Assembly: GCA_018711885.1 (NCBI GenBank)
Contig: DVHT01000087.1
Span: 1 to 38,744 of the forward strand
Source of the DNA: Candidatus Choladousia intestinipullorum
GTDB lineage: Bacteria > Bacillota > Clostridia > Lachnospirales > Lachnospiraceae
Reading direction: 5' to 3'
Length of the DNA stretch: 38,744 nucleotides
The first letter of the stretch is position 1, and each line of letters starts with the position of its first letter. The translations under genes were made by a program, and so were the position numbers. The notes beneath the pieces were generated by a model, which saw only the letters and a program-made list of their open reading frames with translations, ran no database searches and had not been told where the DNA came from. Below, piece after piece: positions 27,620 to 35,749 of the stretch.

Positions 27620-28957
27620 TTGGAAAATTCAATGATATTTATGATTTTATTGCAGGTAGTCCTGATCGGACTGAACGCGATTTTTGCGTGTGCAGAGATT
27701 GCGGTTCTTTCGATTAATGAAAATAAGCTGGAAAAAATGGCGGAAGAAGGAGACAAACGGGCGATGAAGCTCTACCGCCTCACAAGCCAGCCGGCACGTT
27801 TTCTGGCTACAATACAGGTAGCTATTACACTGTCCGGTTTTCTGGGAAGTGCGTTTGCCGCGGAAAACTTTTCAGACCCGATCGTAGATGCAATCATCAG
27901 CACGGGAATTGCAATTCCGCAGAAAACGCTGGATACGGTTGTTGTGGTGCTGATCACGATTGTTTTGTCTTATTTCACGCTGGTATTCGGAGAACTTGTG
28001 CCGAAGCGTGTGGCGATGAGAAAATCCGAACAGCTTGCACTGGCGCTGTCCGGCCTTATAAGCGGGATTTCGCATGTGTTTGCGCCGCTGGTCGCTCTTC
28101 TCACGGGCTCTACCAATCTGATTCTGAAAATGATCGGCGTTGATCCGGCTGCAGAGGATACGGAAGTCAGTGAAGAAGAAATCCGCATGATGGTAGATGT
28201 AGGAAGTGAAAAGGGGGCGATCGATAATCATGAAAAAGAGTTCATTCAGAATGTGTTTGAATTTGATGATATTACTGCAGGTGATATCATTACGCACCGG
28301 ACGGAGCTGACGCTTTTATTTATGGAAGATCCGATGGAGGAATGGGAGAAAACGATCTATGAAAGCCGCCATACCTTATATCCGGTGTGCGATGAATCTT
28401 CTGATGATGTGATCGGGATCCTGAACGCGAAGGATTATCTGAGACTGAAAGACAGAAGCAGAGAGAGCGTCATGGAACATGCGGTGAAGCCGGCGTACTT
28501 TGTTCCGGAAAATGTCAAAGCCGACGTTTTGTTCCGGAATATGAAAAATACGCACAACACAATGGCAGTTGTTCTGGATGAGTACAGCGGACTGTGCGGC
28601 GTTGTGACACTGAACGATCTGATCGAGCAGCTGGTCGGGGATCTGGGAGATGATGAAGGAGAAGCGGTCAAAGAGGAAGAGTATATTGAACCGATTGCCG
28701 AAGGGGAATGGCAGGTAAGCGGACGTACGCTTTTGAAGGTTATCTCGAGGACAACGGGCGTAGAACTGGATGACGAAGAGTATGATACGTTTAACGGATA
28801 TGTATTCCGCCTTTTGGAGGCAGTTCCTCAGGACGGAACGAGCCTGGAACTTGAGACCGATACGCTGAAGATCAATGTGACGGATATTTTTGAACATCAG
28901 ATCAACCGGGCTGTGATCCGCCTGAAGACAGACGGTGAGCCTGTACAGGCATCCTGA
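27620..28957 (+). CDS. CNNM-domain/CBS HlyC/CorC-family transporter (hemolysin family, putative Mg2+/divalent cation transporter)
   Basis: CNNM TM domain (FACAEIAVLSINENKLEKMAEEGDKRAMKLYRL), FGELVPKRVAMRKSE, CBS pair, CorC_HlyC C-domain; TTG start after aaggagg. Confidence 0.92.
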   Translation: MENSMIFMILLQVVLIGLNAIFACAEIAVLSINENKLEKMAEEGDKRAMKLYRLTSQPARFLATIQVAITLSGFLGSAFAAENFSDPIVDAIISTGIAIPQKTLDTVVVVLITIVLSYFTLVFGELVPKRVAMRKSEQLALALSGLISGISHVFAPLVALLTGSTNLILKMIGVDPAAEDTEVSEEEIRMMVDVGSEKGAIDNHEKEFIQNVFEFDDITAGDIITHRTELTLLFMEDPMEEWEKTIYESRHTLYPVCDESSDDVIGILNAKDYLRLKDRSRESVMEHAVKPAYFVPENVKADVLFRNMKNTHNTMAVVLDEYSGLCGVVTLNDLIEQLVGDLGDDEGEAVKEEEYIEPIAEGEWQVSGRTLLKVISRTTGVELDDEEYDTFNGYVFRLLEAVPQDGTSLELETDTLKINVTDIFEHQINRAVIRLKTDGEPVQAS

Positions 28958-29030
28958 AACAGTGTATACTGTAGAAAAAAGGTGCAGTACAACGGTGTCC
29001 GTAAAGTCGGGGAAGAGAGGAATAGATGGT

Positions 29031-30113
29031 ATGACAAGCCAGAATACAGGAATAAGAAGCGAAGCGCCGGGGATCCTTCTGATTGTTGACGATGATATGA
29101 TTAACCGGGCCATCCTCCGGGAGATCTTCAAAGATGCCTATCAGATCGAAGAAGCAGAAAACGGGCAGGAAGGACTGGAAAAGCTGATGAGCTTGAAGGA
29201 ACATGTCTGCGCGCTGCTTCTTGATGTGGTCATGCCGGTGATGGACGGTCTCAGGCTGATGGAAATTCTGGAGAAAGCAGGAATCCCGGACAGTATCCCG
29301 GTGTTTCTGATCACGGCCGAAGCAAAAGAGGAGGTCGTAAAAAGGGGATATGATATGGGGGTTATGGACGTCATCTCAAAGCCCGTGATTCCTTACGTCG
29401 TCCGGAGGCGGGTTGACTCTGTCGTGGAACTGTACCGTTCCAGAAAGCAGATGCGTCTCCTTGTGGAAAGCCAGCATCAGAAGCTGATTGAAAAAGAACA
29501 GCAGATCATGAATATGAATAAGGGGACAATCGAAGCCCTTGCTACGGCCATAGAGTTCAGAAGCGGAGAGTCGGGATCACACGTACGGAGAATCAGCGAG
29601 ATTACAAGATACCTGCTCGGCAGCACGCAGCTTGGCCGTGATATTCCGCCGGAAGCAGTGGAGCAGATTGCCAATGCCGCTATTTTGCATGATATCGGAA
29701 AAATATCAATCCCGGATGCGATCCTGAATAAACCGGGCAGACTCACGAAGGAAGAGTATGAGATCATGAAGACGCACGCCCTCTGCGGCGCCCAGCTTCT
29801 GGAACGTATTTCCCAGCTGCACGGTCAGGAGGTACTGCGCTACGCATATGATATTGCGCGGCATCACCATGAGCGGTGGGATGGAAAAGGTTATCCGGAC
29901 GGTCTGAAGGGCAATGAAATTTCCATTTGGGCACAGGTTGTATCCCTGGCCGACGTATATGATGCATTGGTCAGCAAAAGAGTGTATAAAGAAGCGTTTG
30001 AATATGAGAAGGCGGTTCGGATGATTGCTCAAGGAGAGTGCGGGACGTTTAATCCGCAGCTGCTTTCGGTCTTTCTTGAGACAGAGAAAGAACTGAAAAA
30101 GTTTTATGAATAA
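29031..30113 (+). CDS. Response regulator with HD-GYP (cyclic-di-GMP phosphodiesterase-type) output domain
   Basis: REC: ILLIVDDDMINRAIL, LLLDVVMPVMDG; HD-GYP: AILHDIGKISIPD, HHERWDGKGYPDGLKG. Confidence 0.9.
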   Translation: MTSQNTGIRSEAPGILLIVDDDMINRAILREIFKDAYQIEEAENGQEGLEKLMSLKEHVCALLLDVVMPVMDGLRLMEILEKAGIPDSIPVFLITAEAKEEVVKRGYDMGVMDVISKPVIPYVVRRRVDSVVELYRSRKQMRLLVESQHQKLIEKEQQIMNMNKGTIEALATAIEFRSGESGSHVRRISEITRYLLGSTQLGRDIPPEAVEQIANAAILHDIGKISIPDAILNKPGRLTKEEYEIMKTHALCGAQLLERISQLHGQEVLRYAYDIARHHHERWDGKGYPDGLKGNEISIWAQVVSLADVYDALVSKRVYKEAFEYEKAVRMIAQGECGTFNPQLLSVFLETEKELKKFYE

Positions 30114-30160
30114 CTCCGGAGGAAAGCGTACAGATCGGGAAAATGGAAAGGAGGAAGGCG

Positions 30161-30520
30161 ATGGATGCTTTGATAAAAGAAAAACTGTACCGCGCAGGTA
30201 TTGAAACAGACAGCGCCATAGAACGGTTCATGGGGAATGAAGCGCTTTATGAGCGGTTCGCGCTGGGATTTACAGAGGACAGGAATTATGAGACGCTTCT
30301 GAAGGCGATGGAGGCAGGAGATACAAAGACTGCATTTACTGCAGCGCACACACTGAAAGGAGTCTGCGGGAATCTGTCTTTTACCGGGCTGCTGCGCGCG
30401 GTGGCTGATATTGTAGAACCGCTTCGTGCCGGAAAACTGGAAACAGCAAAAGCCGTGCTTCCGCAGCTTACAGAACAGTATGAAAAAACGACAGAGGCCT
30501 TAAAGGAGTGGAAAGGATGA
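30161..30520 (+). CDS. Hpt domain phosphotransfer protein
   Basis: AAHTLKGVCGNLSFTGLLRA motif; located between the response regulator and the hybrid kinase. Confidence 0.88.
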   Translation: MDALIKEKLYRAGIETDSAIERFMGNEALYERFALGFTEDRNYETLLKAMEAGDTKTAFTAAHTLKGVCGNLSFTGLLRAVADIVEPLRAGKLETAKAVLPQLTEQYEKTTEALKEWKG

Positions 30521-33105
30521 CGACAGGGCTAAAGAGACGGAGAGAAAATCTGCACAAGCTTTGGAGAAGATTTTTTGTACTGGCTGCGCTGGCCGCTATG
30601 GCTGTGTGCAGCCTTATTGTTATACAGGGGATCCTCCTTGATAATGCGCAGCGCATGGGGAACGAAATGGCCCGCGGTTATTCTGCCGAGGGGGAGAAAA
30701 ATGCCATTTCCTATACGACACTGCTTCAGGTAAGTACGGAATATATTGATAATCAGCTCGAAGAGAGCGGAAATTCTACGGGATGGATACAGTCTTATCT
30801 GAAGATCGTGAGCAATACGCTGGGATCAAATGTGATCGACCCGTATGCGGTGATCGACGGCGAGATCATCGCCGCAAATCCGTGGGAGGGCGATGAAAGC
30901 TATGACGTAGCGGATACCAACTGGTATCAGGAAGCTCTGGCAGCAGACGGCGAGATCATCTATACGGACGGATATCAGGATGCGATCAGCGGAGAGATAA
31001 TCATTACCATAGCAAAAGAAGGACAGATTTCCGGAAACGTGGTGGCTTTTGATATATTCCCTGAAAATTTCAGGAGCAATCTTACGTACGGGAATCTGCC
31101 GGAAGGAAGCACCTATTTTCTGTGTGATTCATCCGGAACACTTCTCTATAATGAACTGGAGCGGGAGGTGACCAGGGAAGAGGCCCAGAACTATGCAGAT
31201 CAGCTTCTGGAGAAGATCCGGGACGGCAGCATCAGCCGTTCCAACGCCGAGGTTAGAAATCTCAGGGGCGAGAGGCAATTAGCTTATTATGATATTGCAG
31301 AAAATGGATGGATTTCTATCATAACAATTCCGTACCGTTCCCTTATGCGGGGAGTGCGGACACTTTCCATCTGGTACATAGGAATTCTTGTATTATTTTT
31401 TGTGACACAGATCATCACAAATATCAGGGAAACTAAGATCAATAAAGATTTTCAGAGAACGAATGATACGGTGCGCGTGCTGGGGAATTCCTACTATGCG
31501 ATCTACCGGATTGATTTTTCAAAAGGAACTTACGAGATGATCAAAGGGTCGGACTATGTGCGCAGCCGGATCCCGGCCGTGGGGGATTACGAACTTCTTT
31601 TGAAAACAGCAGGAGAAGTGATGCCGCCCGACGTGTTCGGAGATTTTCGGGAAAGCTTTTCCATCCAGAATATCCGGACTCTCGTGTCGAAACGCACGAG
31701 GGACTACGGCGGGGATTTTTTGCGGCTGTTTGGAGATACGTACCGGTGGGTCAATGTCAAGCTGCTGTTTGATGAGTCGCTGAATCCGGAAGAGGCAGTG
31801 CTCTGTTTCCGGGAAGTGGACGAGGAGAAGAAAGCACAGCTCAAGCAGATCCAGCTGCTCCGGGAGTCGTTAAATGCCGCAAAAGAGAGCGAGGAATCCA
31901 AGAATTCGTTCTTTTCTAATATGTCACATGATATGAGAACTCCTTTGAATGCGATCATCGGCCTGACCGAACTGGCGCAGAAGCATCTGGAAGAACCGGA
32001 AAAGATCCGCGAATACATGGGAAAGATCGGCTATTCCAGCAAGCAGCTGCTCGGCCTGATCAATGATATCCTGGAAATGTCAAGGCTGGAGAGAGGGAAG
32101 ATCACGCTGGACAACCGCCATTTTAACCTGAAAAAATGCGTTCAGGACTGTGCGGATATCTTCCGGGACCAGGCGGTGCAGGAAGGCAAGGATTTCTCGT
32201 CCGACATCGAGATCCGTATGACGGAAGTTTATGGGGATTCTTTCCGGCTCACGCAGATCCTGAATAACCTGCTTTCGAACGCGGTGAAGTTTTCTTCGGC
32301 TGGGGATAAGATCAGGATCAGTGTCAGGGAAATGGAACAGAAGGAATATTCAAAATATCAGATCGTGGTATCCGATACAGGCGCCGGGATGTCAGAAGAA
32401 TTCCTGGACAAGATTTACATCCCCTATGAAAGAGAGATGCGGTTTGGCGCCAAGAATGTCTCAGGTACGGGACTCGGAATGCCGATCACAAAGAACATCA
32501 TTTCCCAGATGAACGGTGAGATCGATGTGAAGAGCAAGCTCGGAGAAGGCACGACCTTTACGGTCACGCTTCCGTTCAGCGGGATTGCGCCGGAAGACTG
32601 CACGGAAGAAGATACAGCAGAACAGAAAAAGCAGCAGGAAGAAGACTTTCTGAAGGGGAAACGGATTCTGCTGGCAGAAGATAATGAGATCAACATGGAA
32701 ATCGCGTATGAGATTCTGACAATGTGCGGCGCGGAAGTGGTAAAAGCATGGAACGGCAAAGAGGCGGCTGAAATTTTCGAACAGTCCGGGGAAAATGAAT
32801 TTGACGTGATCCTGATGGATATGCAGATGCCGGAAATGAACGGATGTGACTCGGCGCGTGCGATCCGGAAGATGAAACGGCCGGATGCGAAGCGCGTGCC
32901 GATCATTGCAGTGACGGCAAATGCGTTTGCGGAAGACATTGCGGCTACATCGGCGGCCGGAATGAATGCGCACATCTCAAAGCCGATCGATTTCAAACTG
33001 CTGTGCCGGACGCTCGTGGAGCTCACGGAACAGGCGGAGTCAAAGACCCCGCAGCAAACTACGGGGCATCAAACTTGCAGCGCAGCAGAGCTGCGGGGTC
33101 TTTGA
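30517..33105 (+). CDS. Hybrid sensor histidine kinase (dCache-like sensor, HisKA, HATPase, C-terminal REC)
   Basis: FFSNMSHDMRTPLNAIIGL H-box, TQILNNLLSNAVKFS N-box, GTGLGMPI, REC ILLAEDNEINMEIA...ILMDMQMPEMNG; ATGA overlap with the Hpt gene. Confidence 0.93.
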   Translation: MTTGLKRRRENLHKLWRRFFVLAALAAMAVCSLIVIQGILLDNAQRMGNEMARGYSAEGEKNAISYTTLLQVSTEYIDNQLEESGNSTGWIQSYLKIVSNTLGSNVIDPYAVIDGEIIAANPWEGDESYDVADTNWYQEALAADGEIIYTDGYQDAISGEIIITIAKEGQISGNVVAFDIFPENFRSNLTYGNLPEGSTYFLCDSSGTLLYNELEREVTREEAQNYADQLLEKIRDGSISRSNAEVRNLRGERQLAYYDIAENGWISIITIPYRSLMRGVRTLSIWYIGILVLFFVTQIITNIRETKINKDFQRTNDTVRVLGNSYYAIYRIDFSKGTYEMIKGSDYVRSRIPAVGDYELLLKTAGEVMPPDVFGDFRESFSIQNIRTLVSKRTRDYGGDFLRLFGDTYRWVNVKLLFDESLNPEEAVLCFREVDEEKKAQLKQIQLLRESLNAAKESEESKNSFFSNMSHDMRTPLNAIIGLTELAQKHLEEPEKIREYMGKIGYSSKQLLGLINDILEMSRLERGKITLDNRHFNLKKCVQDCADIFRDQAVQEGKDFSSDIEIRMTEVYGDSFRLTQILNNLLSNAVKFSSAGDKIRISVREMEQKEYSKYQIVVSDTGAGMSEEFLDKIYIPYEREMRFGAKNVSGTGLGMPITKNIISQMNGEIDVKSKLGEGTTFTVTLPFSGIAPEDCTEEDTAEQKKQQEEDFLKGKRILLAEDNEINMEIAYEILTMCGAEVVKAWNGKEAAEIFEQSGENEFDVILMDMQMPEMNGCDSARAIRKMKRPDAKRVPIIAVTANAFAEDIAATSAAGMNAHISKPIDFKLLCRTLVELTEQAESKTPQQTTGHQTCSAAELRGL

Positions 33106-33144
33106 CCCTCACGGCAGTCGCCAAATGGACATGCAAGCATGTCC
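33039..33144. repeat. Palindromic repeat (second type) overlapping the 3' end of the hybrid kinase gene
   Basis: GTCAAAGACCCCGCAG (33039-33054) / CTGCGGGGTCTTTGAC (33091-33106), then GGACATGCAAGCATGTCC hairpin (33127-33144). Confidence 0.85.
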
Positions 33145-33174
33145 GCTTGGTTCGTTGCCCGCGGGAATAAAGTG

Positions 33175-33203
33175 TTGTACAAAAAGAAAAACAAGTATAT
33201 AAT
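33175..33203 (+). promoter_or_regulatory. Predicted sigma-A promoter for nagB
   Basis: TTGTAC, 17 nt, TATAAT. Confidence 0.65.
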
Positions 33204-33240
33204 GAAAGATACTATGATATCGTTTTTGGGAGGATCGATT

Positions 33241-33972
33241 ATGAAGATTATTGAAGCAAAAGATTACAATGATATGAGCCGCAAAGCCGCAAATATCCTG
33301 TCTGCACAGGTGATCATGAAACCGGACTGCGTGCTCGGGCTTGCAACGGGTTCCACACCTGTCGGAGCATACAGACAGCTGGTAGAACGGTTTGAGAAGG
33401 GCGATCTTGATTTTTCACAGGTAAAATCAGTAAATCTGGATGAGTATAAAGGTCTTGAGCGGACAAACGACCAGAGTTATTACTATTTCATGCATGAGAA
33501 TCTGTTCAACCACGTAAATATAAAAGAAGAGAATACCAATGTCCCGAACGGCATGGAACCGGATGCTGAAAAAGAGTGCGCGCGGTATGAAGCGCTGATC
33601 GATTCCCTCGGCGGAGTAGATCTGCAGCTGCTCGGCCTGGGACACAATGGACACATCGGTTTTAATGAGCCGGCGGAAGCATTTGACAAGGCGACGCATT
33701 GTGTAAATCTGACAGAGCGTACAATCGAGGCGAATAAGCGTTTCTTTGCTTCGGCGGACGATGTTCCGAGACAGGCATACACGATGGGGATCGGGACGAT
33801 CATGCGGGCAAAGAAGATTCTGATCATCGTAAGCGGGGAAGACAAAGCGGAGATCGTCAGGGACGCATTCTTCGGCCCGGTCACACCGAAGGTTCCGGCA
33901 TCCATTCTTCAGATGCACCCGGATGTGACGCTTGTGGCAGACGCAGCGGCTTTATCGAAAATCCCGCGGTAA
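33241..33972 (+). CDS. nagB: Glucosamine-6-phosphate deaminase
   Basis: LGLATGSTPVGAYRQLVE, NLDEYKGL, LLGLGHNGHIGFNEPAEAF; RBS gggagg. Confidence 0.96.
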   Translation: MKIIEAKDYNDMSRKAANILSAQVIMKPDCVLGLATGSTPVGAYRQLVERFEKGDLDFSQVKSVNLDEYKGLERTNDQSYYYFMHENLFNHVNIKEENTNVPNGMEPDAEKECARYEALIDSLGGVDLQLLGLGHNGHIGFNEPAEAFDKATHCVNLTERTIEANKRFFASADDVPRQAYTMGIGTIMRAKKILIIVSGEDKAEIVRDAFFGPVTPKVPASILQMHPDVTLVADAAALSKIPR

Positions 33973-33985
33973 TAATAATGTATAC

Positions 33986-34065
33986 GTTCAGCCATGCAAG
34001 CCACAGACAGCCTTTTGCACGCAAGCGTGCACCGTCTGTCTTCCTCCTTTTCTGCATGGCTGAAC
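33986..34065. repeat. Palindromic dispersed repeat, copy 3 (80 bp, 13-bp perfect TIRs)
   Basis: GTTCAGCCATGCA ... TGCATGGCTGAAC; internal hairpin GCACGC AA GCGTGC; shared agccacagac / accgtctgt. Confidence 0.88.
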
Positions 34066-34132
34066 TGTGGAACAAAATCTAAAAAGAAAATAAAAAATAT
34101 TGCTAAAATATAAAATATTTTACTGCCGAAGG

Positions 34133-34161
34133 TTGACTTACTGATGCGGATTTGGTATAGT
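34133..34161 (+). promoter_or_regulatory. Predicted sigma-A promoter for the licT-pts operon
   Basis: TTGACT, 17 nt, TATAGT. Confidence 0.7.
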
Positions 34162-34192
34162 TTATATAGCGAAAGCAAAATAGATGAATTTT

Positions 34193-34220
34193 GGATTGTT
34201 ACTGTAAGGCAGGCAAAACC
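34193..34220 (+). promoter_or_regulatory. Ribonucleic antiterminator (RAT) site, LicT/BglG type
   Basis: GGATTGTTACTGTAAGGCAGGCAAAACC closely fits the known RAT layout and overlaps the downstream terminator. Confidence 0.9.
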
Positions 34221-34277
34221 AGATTGATACAGAGAGAGGTCTTATTGCAAAATTCTCTTGTAGAAATCTGGTTTTTT
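34215..34277 (+). terminator. Conditional intrinsic terminator controlled by the RAT
   Basis: AAAACCAGATT ... AATCTGGTTTT followed by T tract. Confidence 0.88.
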
Positions 34278-34313
34278 TATCGGTAAGAGCTACCTAACTT
34301 CTGAAAACAGGAA

Positions 34314-35150
34314 ATGATAATTGAAAAAGTAATCAATAATAATATTGTGTCGGTAATCGATGAGGAAGGCAGAGAAGCAGTTATCATGGGCCGTGGGCTC
34401 GGTTTTGGGACAAAGCCGGGAGCGCCGGTGCAGGAATCTAAGATCGAAAAGGTATTCCGGATTGAGAGCCCGAATCTGGCGGATCAGTTTCAGGAGCTGC
34501 TGGCGCATATGCCGATGGAACATGTGGAGGTTTCCGGCGATATTATCTCTTACGCGAAGAAACATCTGAAGCTGCGGCTGAACCAGAGCATCTATGTGAC
34601 GCTCACGGATCATATCAATTTTGCGATCACACGGCTGAAGCAGGGGATCAAACTGCAGAATGCGCTTCTGTGGGAGATCAGGCGGTTTTATACAAAAGAG
34701 TATGAGATCGGCCTCTATGCGCTGGATATGATCCGGAAAAAGCTTCACGTAGAGATGCCGGAAGATGAAGCGGGCTTTATCGCTCTCCACTTTGTCAATG
34801 CTGAATACGGAACCGATATCAGGGACGCTCTGAAATTTCCGAACCTTGTGAAACGGATCCTGGAGATTGCTCAGGCAGAGCTGGGGATTGAATTCGATGA
34901 AACGACGCTCCATTATGAGCGCTTTGTGACTCATGTGAAGTTTCTGCTTCAGCGGGTATACAGAAATGAGCTCCTGCCGAATGAGGAAGAAGAACTGGCA
35001 GAGATGATGCGGACAAAATATCCGAGAGAGTATACCTGCAGCATGCGGGTTGCTGAGTATATAGAACAGGAGACAGACTGTACTCTGTCAGGAGAAGAGA
35101 TCATGTATCTGGCGATTCACATCCGCAGAGTCACAGCAGCAGAAGAGTAA
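34314..35150 (+). CDS. BglG/LicT-family transcription antiterminator (CAT-RBD plus two PRDs)
   Basis: MIIEKVINNNIVSVIDEEGREAVIMGRGLGFGTKPG, two PRD domains. Confidence 0.94.
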   Translation: MIIEKVINNNIVSVIDEEGREAVIMGRGLGFGTKPGAPVQESKIEKVFRIESPNLADQFQELLAHMPMEHVEVSGDIISYAKKHLKLRLNQSIYVTLTDHINFAITRLKQGIKLQNALLWEIRRFYTKEYEIGLYALDMIRKKLHVEMPEDEAGFIALHFVNAEYGTDIRDALKFPNLVKRILEIAQAELGIEFDETTLHYERFVTHVKFLLQRVYRNELLPNEEEELAEMMRTKYPREYTCSMRVAEYIEQETDCTLSGEEIMYLAIHIRRVTAAEE

Positions 35151-35163
35151 GGAGGAGAGAAGG

Positions 35164-35655
35164 ATGTTCGGTTTTTTTAAAAACAGAAAAAAAGACAAGA
35201 AACACGTACTGGGTGCACCGGCAGCTGGAAAGGTTGTGTCCCTGAAGGAAGTAAATGACCCGACCTTCAGTGAAGGGATTTTAGGAGACGGTGTCGCAGT
35301 CATTCCGTCGGATGGAAAGATTTTTGCTCCGGCAGACGGAACGATCGGGATGATCTTTGAGACGCTCCACGCAGTCAGCCTGACAACGGAGTACGGCGCG
35401 GAGATCCTGATCCATGTAGGACTTGATACCGTAAAGCTGAAAGGCGAGGGCTTTGAGGGCCACGTAAAGGCCGGCGATACCGTGAAAAAAGGCGATCTGC
35501 TCCTGACGGTGGACCTTGAGAAGGTAAAGGCAGCAGGCTACGATACGATTACGCCGATGCTGATCTGCAATACGGACAATTTTGCAGAGGTGAAAGGCCT
35601 AATCGGAAAAGACGTGGCTCCCGGTGAAGATATTCTGGAGCTGGAAGAGAAATAA
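35164..35655 (+). CDS. PTS glucose-type EIIA (Crr-like) protein
   Basis: FSEGILGDGVAVIPSDGKIFAPADGTI, EILIHVGLDTVKLKGEGF. Confidence 0.95.
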   Translation: MFGFFKNRKKDKKHVLGAPAAGKVVSLKEVNDPTFSEGILGDGVAVIPSDGKIFAPADGTIGMIFETLHAVSLTTEYGAEILIHVGLDTVKLKGEGFEGHVKAGDTVKKGDLLLTVDLEKVKAAGYDTITPMLICNTDNFAEVKGLIGKDVAPGEDILELEEK

Positions 35656-35749
35656 AAGATTTTGGATATCGTATTTTAACCGGCAGTGTGCCGGATAAAA
35701 TAAATAAAGGGATTCTGTAAAGGATAGGATTTGAGAAGGAGGAAAGGTA

